Shown here: positions 22,371 through 32,937 of the stretch, piece by piece
Numbering within the stretch: position 1 is the stretch's first letter
Layout: each line of letters begins with the position of its first letter
Position numbers and translations under genes: made by a program
Notes under the pieces: model-generated
Told to the model about the DNA's origin: nothing
Seen by the model: only the letters and a program-made list of their open reading frames with translations
Database searches by the model: none
Assembly: GCA_029204225.1 (NCBI GenBank)
Contig: CM055115.1
Coordinates: forward strand, 8,799,466 to 8,863,465
DNA: 64,000 bases
Source: Diphasiastrum complanatum
Lineage: Eukaryota > Streptophyta > Lycopodiopsida > Lycopodiales > Lycopodiaceae
Reading direction: 5' to 3'

Positions 22371-23109
22371 CTATTTGGACACCTTCAAAACCCTAGTCGC
22401 TACATAATATGTAGTACCCTAGAACGTGACGAAATGCATATTGGACCCCTAAGAGGGCTAAAAAATGAGACCAAAAAACACTTTGGATACCAACCCAACA
22501 AAGTGATCCAAGGGAGTTGCCTGGAATATGACTAGGTAATAGAATGCCATGATTAACCTCGGTACTCGTTATTTATTTAGCTAGGTCGGACTATGCATCG
22601 CATTTTCAAGTTGCACCGCATGCCAAATTGCTATTTGTCTTTCAAAGAACAGCAAATATGTCAACAAGGTGAGGATGAGGGTCTTGAGCTAGAGCCTATA
22701 CTACATCATGGGTGACTAGGAGGAGGCTATGCTAGACATCACTAGTTGGCCTTTAGGTATCATGATTCAGCCCTATCTCCTCAGGCTTTACTATGAAGAA
22801 TTTAGGATTTCACTTTTAGGTTGTTTACACGTTGCAGACTGATAGATATTATAACAATTTGTGATTTGCTTTTATGAAATTTGGATAATGGAATTATAGA
22901 AGTTGGAACTACATGCCATTCATCGTTTATGTATGTACTAAGATTTCGGACTTGTCACTTGTATTTCAATTATGGTAACAAGCATTACTTCCCCTCTCAT
23001 CAGACAAGCATTCATTGCATGGAATAACAATGATCACTTAAATAAGAATATTGAGATTCTACTATATGAGCAAAACTTCATAAGTATAATCTTAAAAATA
23101 GCATAGAGA

Positions 23110-23265
23110 GAGTAAATCATTCACATCAATAAAATGAGAATAGACTAACTCACTAACTTCACTTCAGTCCATTTCAAAGACATATGCGAGAACAAATGCT
23201 CTTTATATAGCCTCGTAGATGTTCTAAATATGAAATAACCGTCTTAAGTTCCATAACCACTTCTT
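23110..23265 (-). repeat. copia A LTR fragment fused to RT tail
   Basis: Minus strand reads 'gtggttatggaacttaag', then the TATA block 'ctatataaagagcatttgtt', then 'gtgaagttagtgagttagtctatt', as in the promoter/LTR at 63661-63910. It begins in mid-LTR directly after RT codons. The same junction is present at 51960-52090. Confidence 0.7.
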
Positions 23266-23482
23266 GGCATTGGCCCTTCGATAATCGCAAGCCTGAATCC
23301 ATTGGTGAGTGAGCGAGTTTACAATTGATCAGATTGTATCTGATAAGGGTATTGTGAAGATACCGTTGCTGAGTGATAAAGATCAGACTTCTAGCTCCGT
23401 CTCTGTGAATTTGAATGCCCAAACAGAAGTGAGCTTCGTCCAGATCGGTCATGTCAAGTTCGGAAGACAACATCTGTTTAGC
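23266..23482 (-). pseudogene. copia A reverse transcriptase C-terminal fragment
   Basis: Minus-strand text 'MLSSELDMTDLDEAHFCLGI' and 'RYLHNTLIRYNLINCKLAHS', then 'GLRLSKGQCQ', the thumb end of copia RT. It lacks the palm with YVDD, which is replaced by the repeat at 23483-23880. It joins LTR sequence at about 23265 and has no RNase H domain. Confidence 0.75.
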
Positions 23483-23880
23483 AAGCATCTTATTCACTTG
23501 GTCTCCCTCTGTACTAAGCTTTGCAGCACCCAATTTGGTGTCCTATAGCCAAAGTTATGATCATCTGAAGTTTTGCAATTTTGTGAGTAAAATTGGCAAA
23601 ATTTGAAATTGTTCTGATTGCATGCCAGTCATTTCCCTAATTTGTAGTACTGTGCTTGCATGGATTAGTTGCATGTTGATTCTCAGAGTGATTCTGACAT
23701 GCATGAGAGATTTACAATGGATTTGAGTGGTCATACGCATGTGCTCTTACAGTTGGGTTACAAATCAATGTTAATGGATGACAAATTCCGTAAAACTGAA
23801 GTTTACGTAGGAAAATTTTGTAATGACGTTTGTAACTAATGTAGTGTGCTTTGCATGCCAGTTTGACATTGGGGTAGTCC
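23483..23880 (+). repeat. dispersed repeat R4, copy 1
   Basis: Same 320-400 bp sequence as 62225-62540 (same strand) and 42588-42990 (opposite strand), with landmarks 'ctgattgcatgccagtcatttc', 'tagtactgtgcttgcatggatt' and 'gtgctttgcatgccagtttgac'. Here it interrupts copia A between the RT thumb and the integrase linker. No coding potential recognised. Confidence 0.75.
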
Positions 23881-23884
23881 ATTG

Positions 23885-25443
23885 ATTATAGGCACGCTTG
23901 AGCCCGAGGCTCGAATTGTCGTATCGGAGGCAAAGGCATCGAAGGTTTGCATGGAACTTTGCATTTGCCTTTGAAATCGTGAAATTGATCGTCGATAAAG
24001 ACTGTATCCCTACTGAGTAAAATCTGCTAGGTATCGAAGTCGTATAGCTTGGTCAGATGAAGTGTATCCAGTAAGGATGGTCTTGAGACCTCGGAAGTTG
24101 AATTTCTTCCTGGTCTCCTTCGGGATGTGCGCATAGGTGATGCATCCGAACACTCGAAGGTTCTTCATTGAAGCCTTAGATCCTGTCCAAACCTCATGTG
24201 GTGTTTTGCCTATGAGGGCCTTAGTCGAACATTTGTTTTGGACGTAGGCTGCAATGGAGACAGCTTCAACCCAGAAGCTCTGCAACAAAGATTCATGTGC
24301 CAGCATACATTTGGCTGACTCTACCAGGGTACGATTCTTCCTCTCGGCTAAGCCATTAGATTGAGGCGAATAAGGAGTGATAAACTGTTGTTCAATGCCT
24401 TGGCTCTGGCAGTACTCCTTGAATTTAGTAGAGATGTACTCTCCACCATTATTGGACCTCAGAACTTTGATTTGTCTGCCAATTTCTTTCTCTGCATGCT
24501 CCTTGAAGATTCTGAAACAATTGAAAGCTTTTGACTTCTTTTTGATAAAGTACACTAAGCAATCCGCTAGAAACATGCTGATGGCTTGATCTAAATGGTT
24601 TCATGGCCAGTTTACAAACTAGACAAAGTAGATAATTTGACTTTCCTATCTGGATAGTCGAGATCAATAGCAATAGATTGTTTAGACATTTGTTGTACAA
24701 AAGAATAATTTAGGTGACAAAGTCTATAATGCCAAAATGAACTGTTATTTCTTTTAATAGAAGTACTAAGAGCCTGACTAGAGGTAGAACAACAATGATT
24801 TAATCTATACAAGTATCCATGTCTCTTTCCGAGTGCTAGGATCCTGTCTTTCCTATTAACTACTTTACACTCATCGGATTCAATTTCTACTTTATGTCCT
24901 AGATCTGTAATTCCGCTAACAAAGATCAAATTTGTAGATAGATTTGGTACATGGAGTACATTTCAAAGTAGCTTAGATTGATCGTTTGCAAAGCTCAATC
25001 TTACTGTACCTTCACCTTTGATAGCATGTGTGCTATTGTTGCCCATGTGAACATATCATTTGGTATTGGAAGGCGTATAGGACTCGAAATAGCCAATATG
25101 GCTACTCATTTGCTGTGTGGCTTCGGAGTTCAGAAACCAGGAGTTGTTGTTGGATGTTTTTTGATGGCTAGTCATTAAGGCATCATTATCCGATTCTTGA
25201 ATCGACTGTGGTGCTTCTGTACCTGCATTTGTCACCTGTTTCGACTACCCCTTGCTGTTGTTATTTTCTTGCAGTATGCGACAATCTTGGATCTTGTGGT
25301 TGGTTCACCGGAATATGTGCATAATAGCTACCTCTTTGTCGGCTAGTTTGATTGCTCTTGACGCTGTGTCGGTTCATGATTTAGCTTTGGTTGCTTTGGG
25401 CCTTTCTTCTTTTGCTGAGTTCAGCCTTTGTTCGTGTATAAGG
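23885..25443 (-). pseudogene. copia A pol fragment 2 (protease region, integrase), split by intact copia
   Basis: Minus strand from 25443 downward: zinc-finger/Gag end (degraded), protease region with stops, GAG-pre-integrase and zinc-binding part at 24929-24612 (LALGKRHGYLYRL, then SFWHYRLCHLNYSFVQQMSK), and integrase core at 24576-24010 with 'VLRSNNGGEYIS', where the second catalytic Asp is Asn, then 'YSPQSNGLAERKN' and 'GKTPHEVWTG'. The Gag half of the same element lies at 31305-31726; the two halves were separated by insertion of the intact copia at 25444-31304. Confidence 0.85.
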
Positions 25444-26096
25444 TGTGAAAAATTGTCAACTAGTAGTATTTTCCTAACTTGAGATTTTGTAGGCCTATGG
25501 CCAAATAAAAGTTAGAGATAGGTTCATACATGTATGTAGAGGCCCAAAGTATGTGTACACTACTTTTGAGGTCACATTAATTAGAGGAGGTCGAGTGTGG
25601 AGCTCTTCTATTGGCTCATAATTTGGTGCATTCCTATTTGACCAAATTTCTAGGTATATGGGTGAATCCTATTGGACCCCAATTTTAGCCTATCATAAGA
25701 CAAGTGGCCAAGAGGCACTATGGCTGCTATAAATAGCCATCTCCACGAGTATGTACACATCTCATTTTCATTCTATTGAATGAATGTTATGCTCTTTGAA
25801 GGTCCATCTTCTTCTCTCTCACTTTTTTGTTCATATCTTGCATTCTAGCCACTAGAATTGTGATTTCTTTGTTGCTATGGCTTCACACGTGTGAAATGCA
25901 GGTTGTAGGCTCTGAAGTACGGACAGGGACAGCAAGTTTCTGTTTGTGGAAGCTTATGATCAGATTTTGATGTTTAGTTGATGTTTAGTATGCTTAACAT
26001 CACAATTTCTATCATTTTTTCAATCTAGATGTGCATAACTTCCATGGCCAAGATCTTTATGAAACTTTAGCATCTTTTGGATCTGAGTTTTTCACA
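25444..26096 (+). repeat. 5' LTR of intact copia
   Basis: TGTGAAAAATTG ... TTTTTCACA, with inverted ends TGTGAAAAA/TTTTTCACA that are unusually long for a copia LTR. A TATA box (ctataaatag) lies at 25728-25737, so transcription should begin about 30 nt downstream. Directly followed by the PBS. Confidence 0.97.
25728..25737 (+). promoter_or_regulatory. LTR TATA box
   Basis: ctataaatag in the middle of the 5' LTR, the likely core promoter for genomic RNA. The copy in the 3' LTR is at 30936-30945 and could drive transcription outward into minus-strand copia A sequence. Confidence 0.7.
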
Positions 26097-26108
26097 TGGT
26101 ATCAGAGC
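26097..26108 (+). other. primer-binding site of intact copia
   Basis: TGGTATCAGAGC abuts the 5' LTR with no spacer. It is complementary to initiator tRNA-Met. Confidence 0.95.
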
Positions 26109-26705
26109 ATTAGGCGGCCAAATGTGCAGGTTTTGCCAGATTTAGAAGAGATTTGTGGGCGAGTTTGCTTTTGTAGCATTCCAATCAAGTTTCTAGCTAA
26201 AAATCTTGTTGATTTATGTGTAGAAATTGGATCTTTGTGATCAAAACATCATTTGTATGCATTTCAATTGAAGTAGGGCGAATTCCCTCTGTACTTATCA
26301 GAATAAGGAGACAAAAATTGTTTTGGAAAGAGGGAGATGCAAGATCCAACAAGATCCTATTAGTTTTCCATTCTAGCATATAGTTTTTTGATTCAATTTC
26401 TTGCTTCTTCATGTCAAAAACTTCAAAATTGATGTAACCCTCTGATTTTCAGTTTGCTGAATGATTCAAGAGTGTATTTCAATCTTAGGAGTGAGGGAAA
26501 AGCAAGTATATTGAGGTTTGGTCTTGGTTTGATCAAGAAATCATAAAACTAGTGGCTAAAATTAAGGAAAAAGTGAGGAAAAGAGAGAAAAAGTAAGGTT
26601 TTAGGTTCCAAATCTTTGTGATTTCTTCTTGTGTTTCATTTGTTGATTCAAGAGAGTGCTTAGTGCATTGGAACAGGTCAAAGATCAGAGATCAATCATT
26701 GCAAC

Positions 26706-29700
26706 ATGGCTACAAATGGAGGCTACATGTTGGAAAGCAATGATAGGCTTACCTCCCTCAACTATTCTACTTGGAAAGTAAGGATGGAGTCTTTGCTTGA
26801 GATGAATGAGTTGATGGATATTGTTGTAGGTGTGGAGGAGAGACCTTTGGCACCTCAAGAACAATTGAGGTATGACAAGAGGGCAAAGAAAGCCCTTCAC
26901 ATGATCAAGATGAATGTGACAAATGAGCTTATCAAAGAGGTTGGTAAGTGCACATCATCTAGTGAAGCTTGGGAAGCCTTGAAGAAGGTTTATGAATCCA
27001 AGTCTACTTCTAGAGTGTTGACTTTAAGAAGGCAAATCTTTTCTTGTATGCAAAAGAAGAGTGAGAATGGACATGCTTTTGTTTTGAGAGTTAAAGCATT
27101 GAATGATGAGTTAGCATGCATTAATGATGGCATAAATAATGAGGAGCTTGTTCAAGTGATTCTCAATGGCTTGTTGGATGATCATGCTAATCTTGTTCAA
27201 AGTTATGCTATCCAAAAATGTTTACCAAGTGTTGGAGACTTGCAAGAGGTCTTGTTGGCTGAAGAATTCAGGTTGCAAGCAAGAGTGGGAGCATCTTCTA
27301 CATCTCAAGGAGGAGAAGAGGAGGCAATGTTCTCTAAAGGCAAGTTCAAGGGCAAAGGAAAAAGCAATTGGTCTAAAGGGCAAGACCAAGGTGAGCACTC
27401 TACTTTTGGCAAAAAGAAGGATAGATCTAAGCTAAAATGTTTCTATTGTGGAGTCAAAGGGCATTTTGCTAGTGATTGTTTTAAGAAAAAGAGGGATCAA
27501 GGGGAAAAGCAAACCAATCTAACTATTGATGAGGGTGGGGATGAGCTTCTTTCAAATGATGCTTTTGTTATGTCATCTTGCTTGTTGGCTAATCATGGAG
27601 ACATTGATCCTTGGTGGATTGATAGTGGAGCCACTTCTCATATGACATATCATAAAGAGTATTTTTCATCTTTAATGGCATTTGATGGTGATAGGAAGGT
27701 AATCTATACCGCAAATGATGGTGAGTGTGCAATCAAGGGGATTGGCACAATTCCTATTTCACTTTCTACAAATAGGAATATAGAATTGAAAGATGTTTTG
27801 CTCATTCCATCCATTACCAAGAACTTACTTAGTGTAAGCCAAATGCTTGACAAAGGATTCAAAGTTGAGTTTGATGGTGATGCTTGCTTGATCAAAAAGG
27901 GGTGTAGTATCATTGCAAAAGGGAAAAGGCAAGGGAAATTGTTCAAGCTTGATGCATGTGTTGTTGCTAACCAAGTTGGATGCATGGCAAATGAACAAAT
28001 GTCAATTCAAGAGGTATGGCATAAAAGGATGGGACATCTCAACTACAAGGCCTTGGAGGTAATAGCCAAAAAGGAGGTAGTAAGGGGACTTCCCAAGTCT
28101 CTTACTTGCTTGAATCATGTTTGTGAAGAATGTGCTTTGTCTAAATCACATAGATTGCCATATACTAGATCTATATCTAGATCTAAGATGCCTTTTTCTC
28201 TCTTGCATTCGGATATTCATGGTGTTACTACAATTAGCAATGGAGGTGCTAAGATGTATGTAACTTTCATTGATGATTTTAGTAGATTTTGTTGGGTTTA
28301 TCTACTAAAGAGCAAGGATGAGGTGTTTGATGTGTTTGTCAAGTTCAAAGTTGCTATTGAGACTCAATTTACAACCAAAATCAAATGCTTGAGGAGCGAC
28401 AATGGTGGTGAATACATTTCTAACAAATTCAAAGCCTTTTGCGATGAGCATGGGATCAAGAGGGAGTACACATGTCCAAGAACACCACAACAAAATGGAG
28501 TGGCCGAGAGGAAGAATAGAACCTTGTGTGAGAGTGCAAAGGCAATGAGATTGAATGCTAATCTTCCTAAACCTTTTTGGAGTGATGCTTTGTTGTGTGC
28601 AAATTTCCTATGCAATAGATGGCCAAGTGTTGTATTGGAAGGAAAAACCCCTTTTGAAGCTTTGTTTGGTACGAAGCCTAATGTCAAGTTTCTAAGAACT
28701 TTTGGATGCATTTGCTACTTCAACATTACTCTTGATGATAGAACTAAGGAGGATCCATCTTCAAAAAAGGGCATTTTTGTTGGTTATAGTGAAGTAAGCA
28801 AAGCATATAGGATTTATGTTCCTTCAATCAAGAAAGTGTTCACAAGTAGGGATGTCATTTTTGATGAAGGTAACATTCCAAAAGTTGTTTCAAGTGATGA
28901 TGGTGTTGTTGCAACTAATGTGCTTGATGACAATGGAGTTGATGACACATTGGATGTGGATGTTGAAGAAGCCTCTTCAAGTCAAATTCCAAGGAGAACT
29001 CCAAGGCATAAAGTGAAACCCTCAAGGCTCACTTATGATGGCAAAGGTAAGCAAGTGGTGGATGGATCCAACTATGCTTTCCTAACTTCTTTTGATGTAC
29101 CTTCATGTGTAGATGAAGCAAGGCAAGAAGAGGAATGGATCCAAGCAATGGATCTTGAGTTTGAAGCACTTATGAAGAACAACACATGGAGATTGGTGGA
29201 GCTTCCAAAGGGCAAAAGTGCAATTGGATGCAAATGGATCTTCAAGGTAAAGACAAATCAAGATGGATCTATCAACAAGTTGAAGGCAAGGTTGGTGGCT
29301 AAAGGTTATGCTCAAGAGCATGGCATTGACTATGAGGAAACCTTTGCACCCGTGGCAAAGATGGTGAGCATAAGAGTAATCATTTCCCTTGCAACTCTTT
29401 ATGGATGGGATCTTTGGCAATTAGACATTTCTAATGCTTTCTTGAATGGTGATCTTGAAGAGGAAGTCTACATGGAGCAACCCGAGAGCTATGTTTCTCA
29501 TAGCAAGCCTAATCATGTGTGTTTTCTACAAAAAAGTTTGTATGGTCTTAAGCAAGCACCAAGGAGTTGGTATGCTAGGCTTAACTCTTTTCTACTTTCT
29601 CAAAACTTCACTATGAGTGAGTATGATCATTCACTTTACTTTAGAATTAGTGCTAATGATGTTACAATCCTTCTAATTTATGTGGATGACATTATTTTAA

Positions 29701-30656
29701 GTGGAGGGAACAAGGAAGATATAGAAGATATCAAGAAAGCACTAAAAAAGGAATTTGAAGTGCATGATCTTGGTCTTTTGAGCTATATCTTAGGAATAGA
29801 AGTAATTAGAACTTCTCAAATCACTTTTATTTCACAAGAGAAGTATGCTATTTCTATTCTCAATAGATTTCATATGGTAGATGCAAATCCTATTGATACA
29901 CCTATGGAATCACATGTAAAGCTAACTATAAGAGGTAATGAAAGATCCTTCGAGGACATTACTCTCTATAGGAAGCTAATAGGTTCTCTTATATATCTAA
30001 CCATCACAAGACCTGATTTATCTTATTGTGTTGGTAGATTAAGCCAATTCATGCAAGATCCTAGCATAGAACATTGGAAACTAGGAAAGAGGATCTTGAG
30101 ATACATCTCGGGAACAAAAGATTTTGGCATTGTTTATAGAGGCTCATCACCTAACTTATTTGGTTTTTCAGATTCAGATTTTGCAGGAGACCTTATGGAT
30201 AGAAAATCCATAAATGCACATGCTATTTTCATAGGTGATGGAGCTATCTCATGGATGTCGAAGAAACAAGCAACTATATCACTTTCTTCTAGTGAGGCCG
30301 AGTACAAAGCTTTGACATCATGCACAAAGGAGATGGTGTGGATCAAGAGGATGATTATGGAGCTTCATTTGCTGGATTTTTCAGAGAGTCCAATCATCTT
30401 TTGTGACAACCTTTCAGCCCAAAGTCTAGCAAGCAATCCGGTTTTCCATGCAAGGAGCAAACATATCGAGGTGGCTTACCATTTTGTGAGAGAACAAGTG
30501 TTGGCAAAAGAGATCAAGCTTGAACATGTCCCATCAAAGGAATGTGTGGCTGATATCTTTACCAAAGCATTGGGAAAGGACTTATTTTTCAAGCATAGAA
30601 CAAGTCTTGGTGTACTTTCTAAATCTATGCTAAAACTAGTTGAAGAGGGAGTGTGA
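26706..30656 (+). CDS. copia Gag-Pol polyprotein, intact
   Basis: 1316 codons in one frame. Gag (about residues 1-240) has the plant copia start 'LNYSTWKVRMESLL'. The zinc knuckle CFYCGVKGHFASDC is at 245-258, the protease DSGATSHM at about 306, and the GAG-pre-integrase block 'VWHKRMGHLNYKAL' at about 437. The integrase catalytic triad is D503, D565 and E601, exactly DD35E. The reverse transcriptase spans about 825-1075 with YVDD at 992-995, and RNase H about 1150-1290 with SDSDFAGD and SSSEAEYKAL. All catalytic residues are present, so the element looks competent. Start chosen as the ATG before the conserved Gag start, 597 nt after the PBS. The stop TGA (30654-30656) lies inside the first 5 bases of the 3' LTR. 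Confidence 0.95.
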   Translation: MATNGGYMLESNDRLTSLNYSTWKVRMESLLEMNELMDIVVGVEERPLAPQEQLRYDKRAKKALHMIKMNVTNELIKEVGKCTSSSEAWEALKKVYESKSTSRVLTLRRQIFSCMQKKSENGHAFVLRVKALNDELACINDGINNEELVQVILNGLLDDHANLVQSYAIQKCLPSVGDLQEVLLAEEFRLQARVGASSTSQGGEEEAMFSKGKFKGKGKSNWSKGQDQGEHSTFGKKKDRSKLKCFYCGVKGHFASDCFKKKRDQGEKQTNLTIDEGGDELLSNDAFVMSSCLLANHGDIDPWWIDSGATSHMTYHKEYFSSLMAFDGDRKVIYTANDGECAIKGIGTIPISLSTNRNIELKDVLLIPSITKNLLSVSQMLDKGFKVEFDGDACLIKKGCSIIAKGKRQGKLFKLDACVVANQVGCMANEQMSIQEVWHKRMGHLNYKALEVIAKKEVVRGLPKSLTCLNHVCEECALSKSHRLPYTRSISRSKMPFSLLHSDIHGVTTISNGGAKMYVTFIDDFSRFCWVYLLKSKDEVFDVFVKFKVAIETQFTTKIKCLRSDNGGEYISNKFKAFCDEHGIKREYTCPRTPQQNGVAERKNRTLCESAKAMRLNANLPKPFWSDALLCANFLCNRWPSVVLEGKTPFEALFGTKPNVKFLRTFGCICYFNITLDDRTKEDPSSKKGIFVGYSEVSKAYRIYVPSIKKVFTSRDVIFDEGNIPKVVSSDDGVVATNVLDDNGVDDTLDVDVEEASSSQIPRRTPRHKVKPSRLTYDGKGKQVVDGSNYAFLTSFDVPSCVDEARQEEEWIQAMDLEFEALMKNNTWRLVELPKGKSAIGCKWIFKVKTNQDGSINKLKARLVAKGYAQEHGIDYEETFAPVAKMVSIRVIISLATLYGWDLWQLDISNAFLNGDLEEEVYMEQPESYVSHSKPNHVCFLQKSLYGLKQAPRSWYARLNSFLLSQNFTMSEYDHSLYFRISANDVTILLIYVDDIILSGGNKEDIEDIKKALKKEFEVHDLGLLSYILGIEVIRTSQITFISQEKYAISILNRFHMVDANPIDTPMESHVKLTIRGNERSFEDITLYRKLIGSLIYLTITRPDLSYCVGRLSQFMQDPSIEHWKLGKRILRYISGTKDFGIVYRGSSPNLFGFSDSDFAGDLMDRKSINAHAIFIGDGAISWMSKKQATISLSSSEAEYKALTSCTKEMVWIKRMIMELHLLDFSESPIIFCDNLSAQSLASNPVFHARSKHIEVAYHFVREQVLAKEIKLEHVPSKECVADIFTKALGKDLFFKHRTSLGVLSKSMLKLVEEGV
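30638..30651 (+). other. polypurine tract of intact copia
   Basis: gttgaagagggag directly before the 3' LTR start at 30652; the usual primer for plus-strand DNA synthesis. It is also coding, for the last residues of the polyprotein. Confidence 0.75.
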
Positions 30657-31304
30657 AAAATTGTCAACTAGTAGTATTTTCCTAACTTGAGATTTTGTAG
30701 GCCTATGGCCAAATAAAAGTTAGAGATAGGTTCATACATGTATGTAGAGGCCCAAAGTATGTGTACACTACTTTTGAGGTCACATTAATTAGAGGAGGTC
30801 GAGTGTGGAGCTCTTCTATTGGCTCATAATTTGGTGCATTCCTATTTGACCAAATTTCTAGGTATATGGGTGAATCCTATTGGACCCCAATTTTAGCCTA
30901 TCATAAGACAAGTGGCCAAGAGGCACTATGGCTGCTATAAATAGCCATCTCCACGAGTATGTACACATCTCATTTTCATTCTATTGAATGAATGTTATGC
31001 TCTTTGAAGGTCCATCTTCTTCTCTCTCACTTTTTTGTTCATATCTTGCATTCTAGCCACTAGAATTGTGATTTCTTTGTTGCTATGGCTTCACACGTGT
31101 GAAATGCAGGTTGTAGGCTCTGAAGTACGGACAGGGACAGCAAGTTTCTGTTTGTGGAAGCTTATGATCAGATTTTGATGTTTAGTTGATGTTTAGTATG
31201 CTTAACATCACAATTTCTATCATTTTTTCAATCTAGATGTGCATAACTTCCATGGCCAAGATCTTTATGAAACTTTAGCATCTTTTGGATCTGAGTTTTT
31301 CACA
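30652..31304 (+). repeat. 3' LTR of intact copia
   Basis: 653 bp, identical by eye to the 5' LTR and followed by the target duplication TAAGG. Confidence 0.97.
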
Positions 31305-31725
31305 TAAGGCATGAGAGTCGACACTTGAGGAACCAGAGACTTTGTTCCTTCTCCTCTCTTCCTAACACAACATTGTCATGACTCTTGAAAGAGTCAATTC
31401 AGGGTGTGTCAAGATGATCATCACCCAACTGTCGTATGAGCTTTTAAAGCTTGAAAGTAGTGTCATTATTACATCTTGATCATCTATGACAGAACCAAAA
31501 GTGGCCATTTGCTTTAGCAGGTTCTTGAACTGGTTGATGTGATTCTATAAGGAATCTCGTTGGTCATCTCGAGCGAGAAAATGTTCTTTCTTAGATGTAG
31601 CTTGGAAGCTATGTCGCGCACATCGTACAGAGTGCTCAAGATGTCCCAGACTTCCTTGGAGATCTGAGCTTCATACACATGGCCGATTTGAGTGTCTGAT
31701 ATATTGACGATGATCAGCGCAAAGA
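31305..31725 (-). pseudogene. copia A Gag C-terminal half (continuation of fragment 2)
   Basis: Minus strand from 31725 downward reads Gag text parallel to the 41-kb copy ('LIIVNISDTQIGHV', 'KEVWDILSTLY', 'DIASKLHLRKNIFSL') with later stops and frameshifts. The N-terminal half, up to 'ISRWKLK', lies on the plus strand at 32762-32917. The break point falls at a gypsy-type LTR end at 31726. Confidence 0.75.
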
Positions 31726-31935
31726 CTTAGAATTTGCTTTGCACAGGAACACAGATCATGCTACACAGTAACACAGACAGAAAACACTCTCCACAGAAAG
31801 CTCACATAGCAACTGTATTTCTCAAAATCAAATTACACTGTACATATAGTTGTTCACTCAGGCAACCCATGCATGATCCAAGTTGCCATTGGCGGGATAA
31901 ATGTCCCATCGACTTGCCTCGTGGGTAAATTTATA
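31726..31935 (-). repeat. gypsy-type LTR end, inverted copy
   Basis: Reverse complement of 32938-33152. Shared landmarks on the minus strand are 'gttgcctgagtgaacaactata', 'agtgttttctgtctgtgttac' and the end 'gcaaattctaag'. It is joined at 31726 to copia A Gag. Confidence 0.75.
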
Positions 31936-32139
31936 GGCAAAACCTTATATAATGTGCAGCTGTTATATGGAAGACTTGAGTACTGGTCACTTACGAAAAA
32001 GATGTACCCTCTTTACACATGCTCAAGAAGAAAAGTTCTGCTGCGTCAAGTGATTCTTCTTATGCAATTCATGTTATAACTTTGTTCACATACAAACTGA
32101 AGCAGCTGGGACATCGACAAGCAAAGATGTACCCCAAAA
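31936..32139. other. unassigned spacer
   Basis: About 200 bp between the inverted LTR piece and the R5 repeat. Nothing recognised. Confidence 0.4.
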
Positions 32140-32475
32140 CAACAATTGATGATCGATGCAACAATAGAGACTGGTCATTTTCTTTTCAACATCGAGTGTG
32201 AATTTTTGTATAGATTACAACAACGATATCGTATCCATTTGCGCAGTCCCAAATCTTCATATTCAAACTTTTATAGATTTTTGGAAGGAGCACATTACAA
32301 CAATTCATCTACATTTGGAGGACCTGCTCAATCTGAGGATGAGGACATGTGATAACATGGCATGATCTACTTGCCTCTTATTTCTATCTACATAATGCAA
32401 AATAATTATTTCTTATGATAGTTTGTTTGTTGTTTAAAAAAGAATGAGCTTAGAATAGATTAAGTGTATTTTGAT
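32140..32475 (+). repeat. dispersed repeat R5, copy 1
   Basis: Also at 41460-41790 (minus) and 63355-63660 (plus). It ends at 'tgataccaggtcgaagatc', directly upstream of the copia A promoter region in all three. It contains a short peptide-like stretch (IDFWKEHITTIHVHLEDLLNL in the other copies) without recognised function. Confidence 0.7.
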
Positions 32476-32737
32476 ACCAGGTCGAAGATCAAATCGATCC
32501 ATGGTCGATTTTCATTTCGACCCAGAGTCCATATGTTATTATGATCCTTGTCAAAAGTGGTTATGGAACTTAAGAAGGATATTTCATAGTTAGAACAGCC
32601 ACGAGGCTATATAAAGAGCATTTGTTCTCGCATATTTCTTTGAAATGGAATGAAGTGAAGTTAGTGAGTTAGTCTATTTTCATTCTCAAGTCACTGATAG
32701 TTATTACTATCGCTTAGACTAATATCCACCTGGATTT
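32476..32737 (+). promoter_or_regulatory. copia A promoter/LTR-like region
   Basis: Begins TGATACCAGG and holds a strong TATA block, 'ggctatataaagagcattt', at about 32611, then a leader ending just before the Gag start. No tRNA-Met primer-binding site is recognisable between this region and Gag, so calling it a full LTR is uncertain. Confidence 0.55.
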
Positions 32738-32917
32738 CCAAGGGAAAGCCAGTGCTATCATGGACAAGCTTGATGGAGCCAATTACCATATGTAGAAATT
32801 TAAGATGAGAACTGTGCTAATGGCTAAGGAATTGTATGACGTTGTTATAGGTGCAGAGGTAAGAAACAAAGTTGACGATGTTGCAATATCTCGATGGAAG
32901 CTGAAGGTCCTTTGAGT
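32738..32917 (+). pseudogene. copia A Gag N-terminal fragment
   Basis: Reads 'DFQGKASAIMDKLDGANYH', then a stop (TAG at about 32793) where the 63.9-kb copy has Tyr, then 'KFKMRTVLMAKELYDVVIG' and ends at 'SRWKLK'. It is interrupted by the gypsy-type LTR at about 32920-32938. The expected initiating ATG is changed to CTG here. Confidence 0.75.
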
Positions 32918-32937
32918 TAGAATTAAAGTAGAATCAC

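Larger units (their letters stand above)
20463..23480 (-). repeat. segmental duplication, copy 1 (carries BPS1/ROH1-like pseudogene)
   Basis: Direct repeat of 49275-52290. Both hold, in the same order on the minus strand, a copia A RT tail fused to LTR, a TATA-bearing upstream region, a CT microsatellite, the BPS1/ROH1-like gene and its downstream flank. The gene part also matches the left palindrome arm in inverted orientation. By eye the two are well above 95% identical over most of their length. Confidence 0.85.
25444..31304 (+). mobile_element. intact Ty1/copia retrotransposon, apparently recent insertion
   Basis: 5861 bp with two 653-bp LTRs that I find identical over their whole length, TG...CA ends, a 5-bp target duplication TAAGG on both sides (25439-25443 and 31305-31309), a tRNA-Met primer-binding site, a purine tract and one uninterrupted gag-pol ORF. 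Identical LTRs imply very recent insertion. The host sequence is the older copia A element (minus strand). Its unoccupied paralogue is at about 61891-61910. All parts needed for autonomous transposition appear present. Confidence 0.97.

Noticed and set aside
22200-22535. 111-codon plus-strand ORF with Ser/Leu repeats
   Set aside because: Antisense to the CT-rich leader of the BPS1-like pseudogene; codons come from the microsatellite.
28364-28711. Antisense ORFs within the intact copia gag-pol
   Set aside because: Shadow frames of the integrase coding region; no start context or domain.
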